From NCBI GenBank assembly GCA_947589685.1, contig CANQCN010000003.1:1-62594 (forward strand): a stretch of DNA of 62,594 bases. The letters run 5' to 3'. The notes below the pieces were generated by a model that was not told the DNA's origin, searched no databases, and worked only from the letters and a program-made list of their open reading frames with translations. Shown in pieces: positions 34,791 through 42,767 of this stretch; position 1 is the first letter of the stretch, and each line of letters starts with the position of its first letter. The stretch comes from an uncultured Clostridia bacterium (lineage in GTDB: Bacteria; Bacillota; Clostridia; Christensenellales; CAG-314). The translations under genes were made by a program, and so were the position numbers.

Positions 34791-34970
34791 GAAACGCGAA
34801 TTTGCATACTTTGTTTTCATTTTTATCTTTTTGTATTGAAAGAGTGAAGAGTAGGGTGTAAAATTCCATATGTACACGTATGCGTGCCGAAAGGGGAGTT
34901 TTATCCTTTTAACATAAGCGGCTCGGCGGTGTACAATTACATACGAAGATTTTTTGCAACATTGCAGGGA

Positions 34971-34989
34971 CCGCCTGCAGGCGGCTTTT
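34971..34989 (+). terminator. Terminator or attenuator in the glucan-locus leader
   Basis: CCGCC-TGCA-GGCGG followed by CTTTT. It lies between the candidate promoter and the first gene, so it could attenuate transcription. Confidence 0.55.
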
Positions 34990-35022
34990 CGTTTTGCAAA
35001 ACGAAAAGCACGTTGGTTACAA
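34985..35022 (+). repeat. Leader hairpin repeat, copy 1
   Basis: CTTTTCGTTTT-GC-AAAACGAAAAG (11-bp stem) followed by CACGTTGGTTACAA. Near-identical to 35080-35118, 95 bases downstream. Confidence 0.75.
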
Positions 35023-35079
35023 GTTCGGGAAAGTGGAAAAACGCAGCAAGCGAGCTGAGAGGAACAAGTAACATCAACC

Positions 35080-35118
35080 CTTTTCGTTTTACGAAAACGA
35101 AAAGCACGTTGTCTACAA
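35080..35118 (+). repeat. Leader hairpin repeat, copy 2
   Basis: CTTTTCGTTTT-ACG-AAAACGAAAAG followed by CACGTTGTCTACAA. Same stem and same single-stranded tail as copy 1; the loop differs. Confidence 0.75.
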
Positions 35119-35244
35119 AGCAAAACAATGTGCATAGGCGGAAGCGGTATATGCGAGATAAATACAAATATGTGTTTTACGATAAGGTTTTTGCGGCGTA
35201 AGCCGAAAAAATAAAAAAACAAATTTAGAGGAGAAAAACAAACA

Positions 35245-36732
35245 ATGAAAAATGTAAAAAGAATTTTGACCCTGTTGGTCGTTCTTGCTATGGTTTTCGG
35301 ATGTCTTTTCGCTATCGCGGCTTGCAAGCCCGATGAAGAAGACCCCAACAAAAAACCGCCCGTTGGCGGCGACACTACGGACATTCCGACAGCCGATGGA
35401 AAGGTAACGCTGTATCTCACGGCGGAATTCGGCGAAACGCCTGCCGAATATGTTTCCATTTTCTATTGTGGCGGTGCAAATGGATGGATAGACGGAGCTA
35501 GTAAACCTGGTGATGTTATGGGAGTGTCTGCTATGACTCGTCTCGGCACAACCAACACCTATTACATCCAAGTTGCTTTGGATACCACAGCAAGTCAGTA
35601 CAACGAGTACAAAGTCGGCTTTGGCTACAACGACAAGAGTCCCTTGCCCAAAGATAAGTGGGGTATGCAAAACTATGGATATTGCTCCGACGAGTGTCCC
35701 ACAGATATGACCAATGTCACCTTCGAGTGGGACGGCAGCGCCAAGACGGTAGATCTCGGCACTCACCACTTCAACAAAACGTTGCCCCCTGCCGAAAGAG
35801 CTAACTTCACGTTGGCAGTCAGATTCTCCGAGCCTCTCGGCGAAAATGCGGAAGTGTACTTTATGGGCGCTTTCACCACCCCCGGTTGGAATGCAGCGGC
35901 AGGAAAGGCAACTATCAGTGAAGACCGCACGATGGCTACCCTTGATCTTACACAAGTAGTTATCGCTTCCTACGAGTACAAGGTAGTTGTTTGCGAAGAT
36001 GTTACGAAAATCGAACCCGAATTCATAGACGCCGACGGCAACATCGACGTTTGGAACGCTCTTTACAAAACCGATTACAAGAGCGAGGACGGCAAACCCG
36101 TCAGAGCGTTTATTGAGCTTAACGCGGGCGGCGGCAACATCAGTGTATTGTTTACCCGTCTTAACAAAAACTCTACCGTTTACCTTGCGGGAACCACTGC
36201 TGCCGACGCGGATGAACCCGTTGCTATCGATCTCGGCGAGGCTGTTGTTTCCGAACACCAAAACAGTGGTGTAGGCGACGGAACATACGATCGCAAGATC
36301 GACATCAATGCTACCGCGGCAAAGAATACCGTACAATTCCAAATTAAATTTGCGGCGGCTGTGGCTGAAAATTTGCATGTATATCTTGTTGGCGATTTCA
36401 ACTCTTGGACGGCAGTTGAAATGAAAGCAAATGAAGATCGCACTGTTTTCACGGTATCGATTGAAATGCTTGCAAAGGATACGGCAGGTTTGCTTTCCGG
36501 CGCCAATAACAAGCGTCCCGACGGTAAATGCCAATACAAGGTCGTTGTTTCTGCCAACGAGTTCAGTTGGGAAGATTCCACGCGTATCGACATTGGTTGC
36601 TCCGGTGACTCAGACGGCGGTAGCACGGTTCTTGCACAACAAGGCGCTAAAAACTTTGGACAAAGCGGATTTACGGCTGATGGCGTCAATAAACTCTTTG
36701 ACGACGCAACTATCACTCTCCCCGCTGCATAA
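35245..36732 (+). CDS. Secreted lipoprotein, putative starch-binding modules
   Basis: 495 residues, GAGGAG upstream. Lipoprotein signal ends in AIAAC. Three beta-rich modules each carry a short motif like that of glycogen/starch-binding folds: IFYCGGANGW (about residue 75), VYFMGAFTTPGW (about 210) and VYLVGDFNSW (about 382). The last is a good CBM20/CBM48-type G-x-F-N-x-W motif. As first gene of the glucan locus it probably holds alpha-glucan at the cell surface, a SusE/F-like job done by a Gram-positive lipoprotein. Family membership is inferred from motifs only. Confidence 0.7.
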   Translation: MKNVKRILTLLVVLAMVFGCLFAIAACKPDEEDPNKKPPVGGDTTDIPTADGKVTLYLTAEFGETPAEYVSIFYCGGANGWIDGASKPGDVMGVSAMTRLGTTNTYYIQVALDTTASQYNEYKVGFGYNDKSPLPKDKWGMQNYGYCSDECPTDMTNVTFEWDGSAKTVDLGTHHFNKTLPPAERANFTLAVRFSEPLGENAEVYFMGAFTTPGWNAAAGKATISEDRTMATLDLTQVVIASYEYKVVVCEDVTKIEPEFIDADGNIDVWNALYKTDYKSEDGKPVRAFIELNAGGGNISVLFTRLNKNSTVYLAGTTAADADEPVAIDLGEAVVSEHQNSGVGDGTYDRKIDINATAAKNTVQFQIKFAAAVAENLHVYLVGDFNSWTAVEMKANEDRTVFTVSIEMLAKDTAGLLSGANNKRPDGKCQYKVVVSANEFSWEDSTRIDIGCSGDSDGGSTVLAQQGAKNFGQSGFTADGVNKLFDDATITLPAA

Positions 36733-36748
36733 TCAAAAGAGGAACTAA

Positions 36749-36799
36749 GTTTACACTGCTACGGCGGAGCGATCCGTTGTAGCGGTGCAAACTCTTTTT
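36749..36799 (+). terminator. Hairpin with U-tract between the binding lipoprotein and malE
   Basis: GTTTACACTGCTACGG (36749-36764) pairs, with small mismatches, with CCGTTGTAGCGGTGCAAAC (36773-36791), then TCTTTTTT. It probably lets only part of the transcription enter malE. Confidence 0.75.
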
Positions 36800-36873
36800 T
36801 GGAGAAAAAACAAATTGTACCGCCACGGGCGGAAATTTATCCCGCAAGGGAAATAAAAAAAACGGAGAATTTT

Positions 36874-38421
36874 ATGAAAAAAATATTGAAAATTATGTGC
36901 GTTGTGCTTGCAGTTGCCTTGATGGCAGGCGTTATCTGCGCATTGGCGGCATGCGACAACGGCAAGGTGATAATGGTTTGGGGCCCCTCCGACCATAAAG
37001 ACATCTACCTTGAAGCGCTCAGAGAGTTTGAAAAAACTCACAAGGAGCAATTGGGCGGTTATCACTTCGAATATGCCGGAAGCGGCGACTCGGGAGCATA
37101 TTCGGCAATGAACAGAGACCCGACGACGGGCGCGGGCGTTTACACCTTTGCAAACGACCAAATGGCAAACCTCAAAAACTTGGGCGCGCTTGCTCCCCTT
37201 CGCGGAGAAAACCTTCAATGGTCTATCGAAAACAACGATCCCTTTGCCGTACAGGCTACTATCCTCGGTGAAGACGCAAACGGCGATCCCACGTATGTGG
37301 CGTATCCTCTTCAAGCGGACAACGGCTACTATATGTACTACAACAAGGCTGCTTTCCGTGGCACGAAAGTGTGGGATGAGACTACCGACAGCCTCAAATC
37401 CGACTACACGTTCCGCGATCTCTATGCCGCTCTCGACCAAAAGGGCGGAGAATGGGCAAACGGACTTGTTACCTGGGCATTGGGCGACAGCTGGTATGTT
37501 TCCGGCGTGTTCTTTGCAGTGGGCGGCGACTACTCCATCACCTACAACGACAAAGGTCAGCAAACGGGCTCTTCCTGCTGGTTCAGCTATTCCGACAATT
37601 TTGCAAACGGTTGGGCTGCTCCCAGCGAGACGCTCGGCTGGGACAGCAAGTCTGCCAACTACACCGTAGGTCGCGACGCTTACGAATGTCTCAAAAACTC
37701 ATTTACCAATGTGGACGGCACCGTCAACAAGCACTATCTGTACAGCGACGGCGACAAGGATCCTTTGAACGACTACATCGACGATTACACCGATCCCAAC
37801 AGCGCCAATCACGCAAAGCGCCCCATGGCGGCGGCTGTTTGCGGAACCTGGAAGGCTAAGATCCTCCAAACGAACTGGGGCGAAGATTACGGCGCAACGA
37901 TCCTTCCTATGCTGGAAACAGACGACGGCGAGCTGTTCCGTATGAAGAACTTCCGCGGATACAAGCATATGGGCGTCAACCCGATGTGCGAATTCGCTCA
38001 GATTTCCCCGGAAAACCTTCAACTGCTCCACGAAGTGGCTCAGTACCTTTGCAGTGAAGAGATGTGCTTGGCACGTTTCCGCACCACGGGCGCGGGTCCC
38101 GCTTTGAAAGCGGCTCTTGAAAACGAAGAGATCAAAAATGCTCCCGCTATCCAGGCTTTGAACAATCAGTACAATTTGGAATGCACATATCCCGGCAATT
38201 ACAGTATCGAAGCGCTGAGAGGCAAGCCGATAGGAAACGGATTGGGCTTCCGCGATCAGGACAGCGTTCCCGCAAACTATTGGACTCCCATTCAAAACTT
38301 CGGTAACACGTTGTTTAAGGAGCTTAACGGCGATACAGAGAAAGAAAGATTTGCGAGCGACAACTCCATCAAGCAATATCTTGCGGAGCTTCAATCGGAG
38401 ATCTACACGGCTGCGCAATAG
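36874..38421 (+). CDS. Maltodextrin ABC transporter substrate-binding lipoprotein
   Basis: 515 residues from the ATG at 36874 (ACGGAG upstream). Signal peptide with lipobox ALAAC. Family 1 extracellular solute-binding protein: IMVWGPSDHKDIYLEALREFE at the N-terminus, PLQADNGYYMYYNKAAF in the middle. Longer than E. coli MalE because of insertions. It delivers oligosaccharide to the MalF/MalG-type permeases that follow. Substrate is inferred from the amylase and pullulanase neighbours. Confidence 0.88.
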   Translation: MKKILKIMCVVLAVALMAGVICALAACDNGKVIMVWGPSDHKDIYLEALREFEKTHKEQLGGYHFEYAGSGDSGAYSAMNRDPTTGAGVYTFANDQMANLKNLGALAPLRGENLQWSIENNDPFAVQATILGEDANGDPTYVAYPLQADNGYYMYYNKAAFRGTKVWDETTDSLKSDYTFRDLYAALDQKGGEWANGLVTWALGDSWYVSGVFFAVGGDYSITYNDKGQQTGSSCWFSYSDNFANGWAAPSETLGWDSKSANYTVGRDAYECLKNSFTNVDGTVNKHYLYSDGDKDPLNDYIDDYTDPNSANHAKRPMAAAVCGTWKAKILQTNWGEDYGATILPMLETDDGELFRMKNFRGYKHMGVNPMCEFAQISPENLQLLHEVAQYLCSEEMCLARFRTTGAGPALKAALENEEIKNAPAIQALNNQYNLECTYPGNYSIEALRGKPIGNGLGFRDQDSVPANYWTPIQNFGNTLFKELNGDTEKERFASDNSIKQYLAELQSEIYTAAQ

Positions 38422-38463
38422 TCGTTACCGAATATTTGACTGAAAAGCCAAGTGTAACAACCC

Positions 38464-38489
38464 CTACCCCGAGCACTGGCTCGGGGTAG
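38464..38489 (+). other. Intercistronic hairpin between malE and malF
   Basis: CTACCCCGAGC-ACTG-GCTCGGGGTAG: an 11-bp perfect stem with a 4-base loop and no U-tract. In the same position, E. coli malE-malF has stem-loops that block 3' exonucleases and keep malE mRNA abundant; a similar role is inferred. Confidence 0.7.
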
Positions 38490-38538
38490 TGTGGTAATAA
38501 AATCAAAAGCAACAAAAGTTTGCAAATAAGGAGAATCT

Positions 38539-40056
38539 ATGCGACAAATTTCATCACTGGAATATTTGTCTATGTCCCGCGTAACAAGGGCGTGGTACAA
38601 ATTTCTTTCGTTTTTTGCAGGGATTCCTCGCGCCATAGGCAGATTTTTCCGCTCTTTGCCGGCAAAGTTTGCCGCCTTGGGCAGAAAAATAGGCGATATG
38701 TTTGTCGGAGTGTGGGACGCAATACGCTACGGCAATTGGAAGACCCGTTTGTCCTTGCTGTTTTGGGGGACGGGCTGTTTTGCCTATCGCCAAATTGGCA
38801 GAGGTATCATTTACCTGCTGTATGAGATATTGTTTGTGTTGTTTATGACTTTCTTCGGTGCGGAGTACCTTGGAAAATTGGGTACGTTGGGCACCGTTGA
38901 AACGCAGGAATTGCCCAGCGGTTTCAAGATCGTCGGAGACAACTCATTTGCTATTTTGCTGTACTCGATGCTTACGATAGTGGTAATAGTCTTTACCGCT
39001 GTGGTGATGCTCAAATCGCTGAAAGACGCGTACAGCAATCAGCTCGGCTATTCCATTGCGCAGCGCGCCGCGACAATGAAGGACGACGTGGGACAGCTTC
39101 TTAATCACAAGTTCCATTTGACGATACTTGCATTGCCCAGCTTGACGCTTGCGTTGTTTACCATTGTTCCGTTGATGTTTATGATCTTGGTGGCGTTTAC
39201 CAACTTCAACCGCAACACCCTTCCTCCCGAACACCTGTTCAGTTGGGTCGGATTCGACAACTTTACGGCAGTGCTTACGGGACAGGCAAAAGGTTTAAGT
39301 CAAAATGCCGCCAAATGGAGCTACACATTCTGGACGATACTTTTGTGGACGTTGGAATGGGCGGTGTTGGCAACGGTTTCCAACTTGATTTTGGGTATGA
39401 TCCTGGCGTTGGTTATCAACAAAAAGAGCATCAAACTCAAAAAGTTCTGGCGTACATGCCTTGTTACCGTTGTCGCCGTTCCGCAATTCATCTCACTGCT
39501 GCTCGTTTCCAAAATGTTTTTGTCCAACGGCGTTATGAACACGATACTCGGTTATATGGGACTGGAACCCGTGCGGTGGATGAACGGTTCCACCAACCTT
39601 ACCAAAGCTATGGTAGTTATCGTAAACCTTTGGGTCGGCGTTCCTCACACGGTGCTTACCTGCACGGGTATTCTTATGAATATCCCCGACGACCTCTATG
39701 AGGCGGCAAAGATCGACGGAGCCAACCCCGTCAAAATGTTTACGAAGATCACATTCCCCTATATGATGTTTGTTCTCGGACCAAGTCTTATCACCACGTT
39801 CGTCGGCAACATCAACAACTTCAATATCATCTTCCTGCTTACGGGCGGTTCTTCGGGTATCCCCAACGCCAAACTCGCAAGCAGCGCGGGCGACGTCGAC
39901 CTGCTGATAACCTGGTTGTACAAACTGACCGTTAACGATTCGCAGTACGACATCGCGTCCGTAATAGGTATTTTGATATTCATAGTCGTAGCCTTCTTCT
40001 CGTTGGTTGTCTATTCGAGGATCGGCTCCGTCAAAAACGAGGAGGATTTCCAATGA
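38539..40056 (+). CDS. MalF-type ABC permease
   Basis: 505 residues, AAGGAG upstream. A long basic, partly hydrophobic N-terminal extension of about 85 residues precedes about eight membrane spans. The EAA loop that docks on the ATPase is seen as DDLYEAAKIDGANPVKMFTKITFPYM (about residue 390). It pairs with the malG product to form the membrane channel. Overlaps malG by ATGA. Confidence 0.92.
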   Translation: MRQISSLEYLSMSRVTRAWYKFLSFFAGIPRAIGRFFRSLPAKFAALGRKIGDMFVGVWDAIRYGNWKTRLSLLFWGTGCFAYRQIGRGIIYLLYEILFVLFMTFFGAEYLGKLGTLGTVETQELPSGFKIVGDNSFAILLYSMLTIVVIVFTAVVMLKSLKDAYSNQLGYSIAQRAATMKDDVGQLLNHKFHLTILALPSLTLALFTIVPLMFMILVAFTNFNRNTLPPEHLFSWVGFDNFTAVLTGQAKGLSQNAAKWSYTFWTILLWTLEWAVLATVSNLILGMILALVINKKSIKLKKFWRTCLVTVVAVPQFISLLLVSKMFLSNGVMNTILGYMGLEPVRWMNGSTNLTKAMVVIVNLWVGVPHTVLTCTGILMNIPDDLYEAAKIDGANPVKMFTKITFPYMMFVLGPSLITTFVGNINNFNIIFLLTGGSSGIPNAKLASSAGDVDLLITWLYKLTVNDSQYDIASVIGILIFIVVAFFSLVVYSRIGSVKNEEDFQ

Positions 40057-41099
40057 AAACATTACTTTTGTTGACGCTCGGCAAGAGCGCCGCGATTGCG
40101 ATTGGCGTAATCCTCGGCTTGATAATCATTGCTCAAATATGCGCTGTGGCGTATTTGTTGATAACGCGTTCAAAGCACAGCTCCGCAAAGGTAAGCGCGC
40201 GCAGCGTGTTGCATGTGGGACCGGGAAGATTTTTCAACAGTCACCGCAGAAGCGCAAAAAACGCCATCGTCGATACGTTTATATACCTGCTGCTCGTTGT
40301 TATCAGCGTGGTGTGGGTGTTCCCCTTCTTCTACCTGATTTTGACGTCTTTGCGCGCGGGTACGTTTACCGCTTCGACGCTGTGGCCCAAGCAATTTACC
40401 TTTGACAACTTTGTGTGGCTGTTTACCGACAAGGAGTACAACTTCCTCAGTTGGTACATCAACACGCTGCTCATTGCGATAGTGGTGTCTGTGATCAACA
40501 CGCTTATCACGTTGCTCACCGCTTACGCGTTAAGCCGTATGCGCTTCAAGGGGCGCAAGGCGTTGATGAAGTTTATGCTGATACTTGGCATGTTCCCCGG
40601 ATTTTTGGGAATGATCTGTATCTACTACATCCTCAAAATGCTGGGTATGATAGGATCTCAAATGTCCATTGTCGGACTTATGCTTGTGTATGTATCCGGC
40701 ACGATGATGGGCTACTATGTATCCAAGGGCTTCTTCGACACGATAAGCAAATCATTGGATGAAGCGGCTATGATAGACGGCGCCAGCCGCGCAAGGATAT
40801 TCTTCTCTATCATTTTGCCCCTGTCCAAACCTATTATCATTCAGACCATACTCGGCGCATTCGTCGGTCCCTGGGGCGACTATATGATGGCAAGCTACAT
40901 CGTCGGCGCAGGCGGAACAAATTTCAAAACGGTCGCTATCGGCTTGTATCAAATGATCGATACGCAGCAAAAAATGACCGAAAACTTCTGTCGATTCTGT
41001 GCGGGCGGCGTGGTGGTTTCCATATTGCCGATAGTGATGTTCTTCTTTATGCAACGTTACTATGTGGCAGGCGTAACGGGCGGTTCTGTAAAGGGTTGA
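40053..41099 (+). CDS. MalG-type ABC permease
   Basis: 348 residues. An extra N-terminal membrane segment (AAIAIGVILGLIIIAQICAVAYLL) precedes the usual six. EAA loop: SLDEAAMIDGASRARIFFSIILPLSKP. Second permease of the maltodextrin importer, translationally coupled to malF. Confidence 0.93.
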   Translation: MKTLLLLTLGKSAAIAIGVILGLIIIAQICAVAYLLITRSKHSSAKVSARSVLHVGPGRFFNSHRRSAKNAIVDTFIYLLLVVISVVWVFPFFYLILTSLRAGTFTASTLWPKQFTFDNFVWLFTDKEYNFLSWYINTLLIAIVVSVINTLITLLTAYALSRMRFKGRKALMKFMLILGMFPGFLGMICIYYILKMLGMIGSQMSIVGLMLVYVSGTMMGYYVSKGFFDTISKSLDEAAMIDGASRARIFFSIILPLSKPIIIQTILGAFVGPWGDYMMASYIVGAGGTNFKTVAIGLYQMIDTQQKMTENFCRFCAGGVVVSILPIVMFFFMQRYYVAGVTGGSVKG

Positions 41100-41103
41100 T
41101 GTT

Positions 41104-42732
41104 ATGACAAAGAAAAGAGTTTTTTCTGTTGTGGCTGTGATGATGATCCTGGCGCTGTGCCTTGCGTTTGTCGTTGCTTGCAGCGCTCGCGAAAAGCCCA
41201 TCGAGGACATTCCTCAAACCACGGACAACTATCGTACCTACTATCAGATATTTCCCTACTCCTTTGCCGACAGCGACGGCAACGGGATCGGAGACATTCG
41301 GGGTATAATAGACAAGCTGGACTACATCGCCGATATGAATTTCGACGGGCTGTGGTTGACGCCGATACACAAGTCCACTACATACCACAAGTATGACGTG
41401 GTGGACTACAAGAGCGTCGACGGTCAGTTCGGAACGATGGAGGACTACGACAAGCTGGTGGAAGAGTGCCACAAGCGCGGAATGACCATCATTCTCGACC
41501 TGGTGCTGAATCACACCTCTGCTCAACACGAGTGGTTTTTGGATTGTATGGCGGCTCACGAGGCGGGTATGACCGACTACCGCACCTACAATTACTACAA
41601 CGTTCAGTCGGGACATTCCACATCTTCCACTTGGCACGACTACGGCAGTTGGAGATACGAATGTCAGTTTTGGGATCAGATGCCCGATCTGAATTGGCAG
41701 TACATCCTGGACGAACCGGACGGATACCTTGCAAGCGATATAAAGGATATTATGAGCTTTTGGCTCATAGATCACAAGGTGGACGGTTTCCGTTTGGACG
41801 CGACCGCCGAGTTCTTTTCGGGCAACGACGCCAAAAATAAAGAATGTCTCAAATGGATAAACGACGCAGCCAAGAGCATAAAGCCCGATTGTTACATCGT
41901 CGGCGAAGGACCTTGGGGAACAAAGGCATACGGTTATCACGAATCCGGCATTGACAGCTTTTTCCTGTTCAATCACGGATACCAAGGTACGGGAACTATA
42001 TCGATGTCCGCTCGCAATATGGACAACAGCGGTTTTGAGTACTTCTCGAACATCGACGCCCGAAACGAAAAAGAACTGAGCGATTTCAACATGCCCGCAT
42101 TGTTTGTGGCAAACCACGACACCCCGCGCGCATACGGAATATTGTTGGGCGGAGTTAAAAATCAAGGACTCAACAATATGAAGCTCGGCTACGGCGTAAT
42201 GGCAATGTCCGCAGGCAGTACGTTTTGGTACTACGGCGACGAGATAGGAATGAACGCATTTCCGTCCACTACGGGCAAAAAAGAAGTGATAGACGAACAT
42301 AAACGTCAGCCGATGCCTTGGGGCGACAGCTATCAATGCAGACCCGTATCCGGTACGGATATGACTGTGGAGGATTCGGTAAAGTATCCTTGGGGCGACG
42401 TTAACAAAAATCTCAAAAACGACGATTCGTTGCTCAACTACATCACTCGTGCAAACGCGTTGAGACGCGCTTTCCCGCAGATAGCGCGCAATTACGGCAA
42501 AGTGGTGTACAACGGCGAATTTGTCGGGATCGTATCGAAGGGTAGCGGCGACGACGTCATTTACATTGCCGTCAACCTGTCTCACAACGAGGAAAGCTCG
42601 ATTCAACTATCCCAATACATCAGCGGCAATGTAGAGATCGCGGGCACGCTGTCCGTGGATCAAATAGCCTCTATCAAAGACGGCGTTCTCAATTTGCCGC
42701 CAATGGCATTTGCAGTGTTAAGGGCTGCCTAA
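41104..42732 (+). CDS. Extracellular alpha-amylase family lipoprotein (GH13)
   Basis: 542 residues; lipobox FVVAC. The four GH13 regions are intact: DLVLNHTS, GFRLDATAEFF (nucleophile Asp), IVGEGPWG (acid/base Glu) and VANHDTPR (transition-state Asp). It is anchored outside the membrane and should cut alpha-1,4-glucan or maltodextrins into sizes the importer can take. It sits 4 bases after malG, inside the transporter operon and before the ATPase gene. Confidence 0.93.
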   Translation: MTKKRVFSVVAVMMILALCLAFVVACSAREKPIEDIPQTTDNYRTYYQIFPYSFADSDGNGIGDIRGIIDKLDYIADMNFDGLWLTPIHKSTTYHKYDVVDYKSVDGQFGTMEDYDKLVEECHKRGMTIILDLVLNHTSAQHEWFLDCMAAHEAGMTDYRTYNYYNVQSGHSTSSTWHDYGSWRYECQFWDQMPDLNWQYILDEPDGYLASDIKDIMSFWLIDHKVDGFRLDATAEFFSGNDAKNKECLKWINDAAKSIKPDCYIVGEGPWGTKAYGYHESGIDSFFLFNHGYQGTGTISMSARNMDNSGFEYFSNIDARNEKELSDFNMPALFVANHDTPRAYGILLGGVKNQGLNNMKLGYGVMAMSAGSTFWYYGDEIGMNAFPSTTGKKEVIDEHKRQPMPWGDSYQCRPVSGTDMTVEDSVKYPWGDVNKNLKNDDSLLNYITRANALRRAFPQIARNYGKVVYNGEFVGIVSKGSGDDVIYIAVNLSHNEESSIQLSQYISGNVEIAGTLSVDQIASIKDGVLNLPPMAFAVLRAA

Positions 42733-42767
42733 CAAAATCAGTTACAAATAAACGGAGGAAATAATAA

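Noticed and set aside
34752..35459. Reverse open frame of 235 residues across the glucan-locus leader
   Set aside because: It overlaps the signal peptide of the real forward gene and consists largely of translated hairpin repeats.
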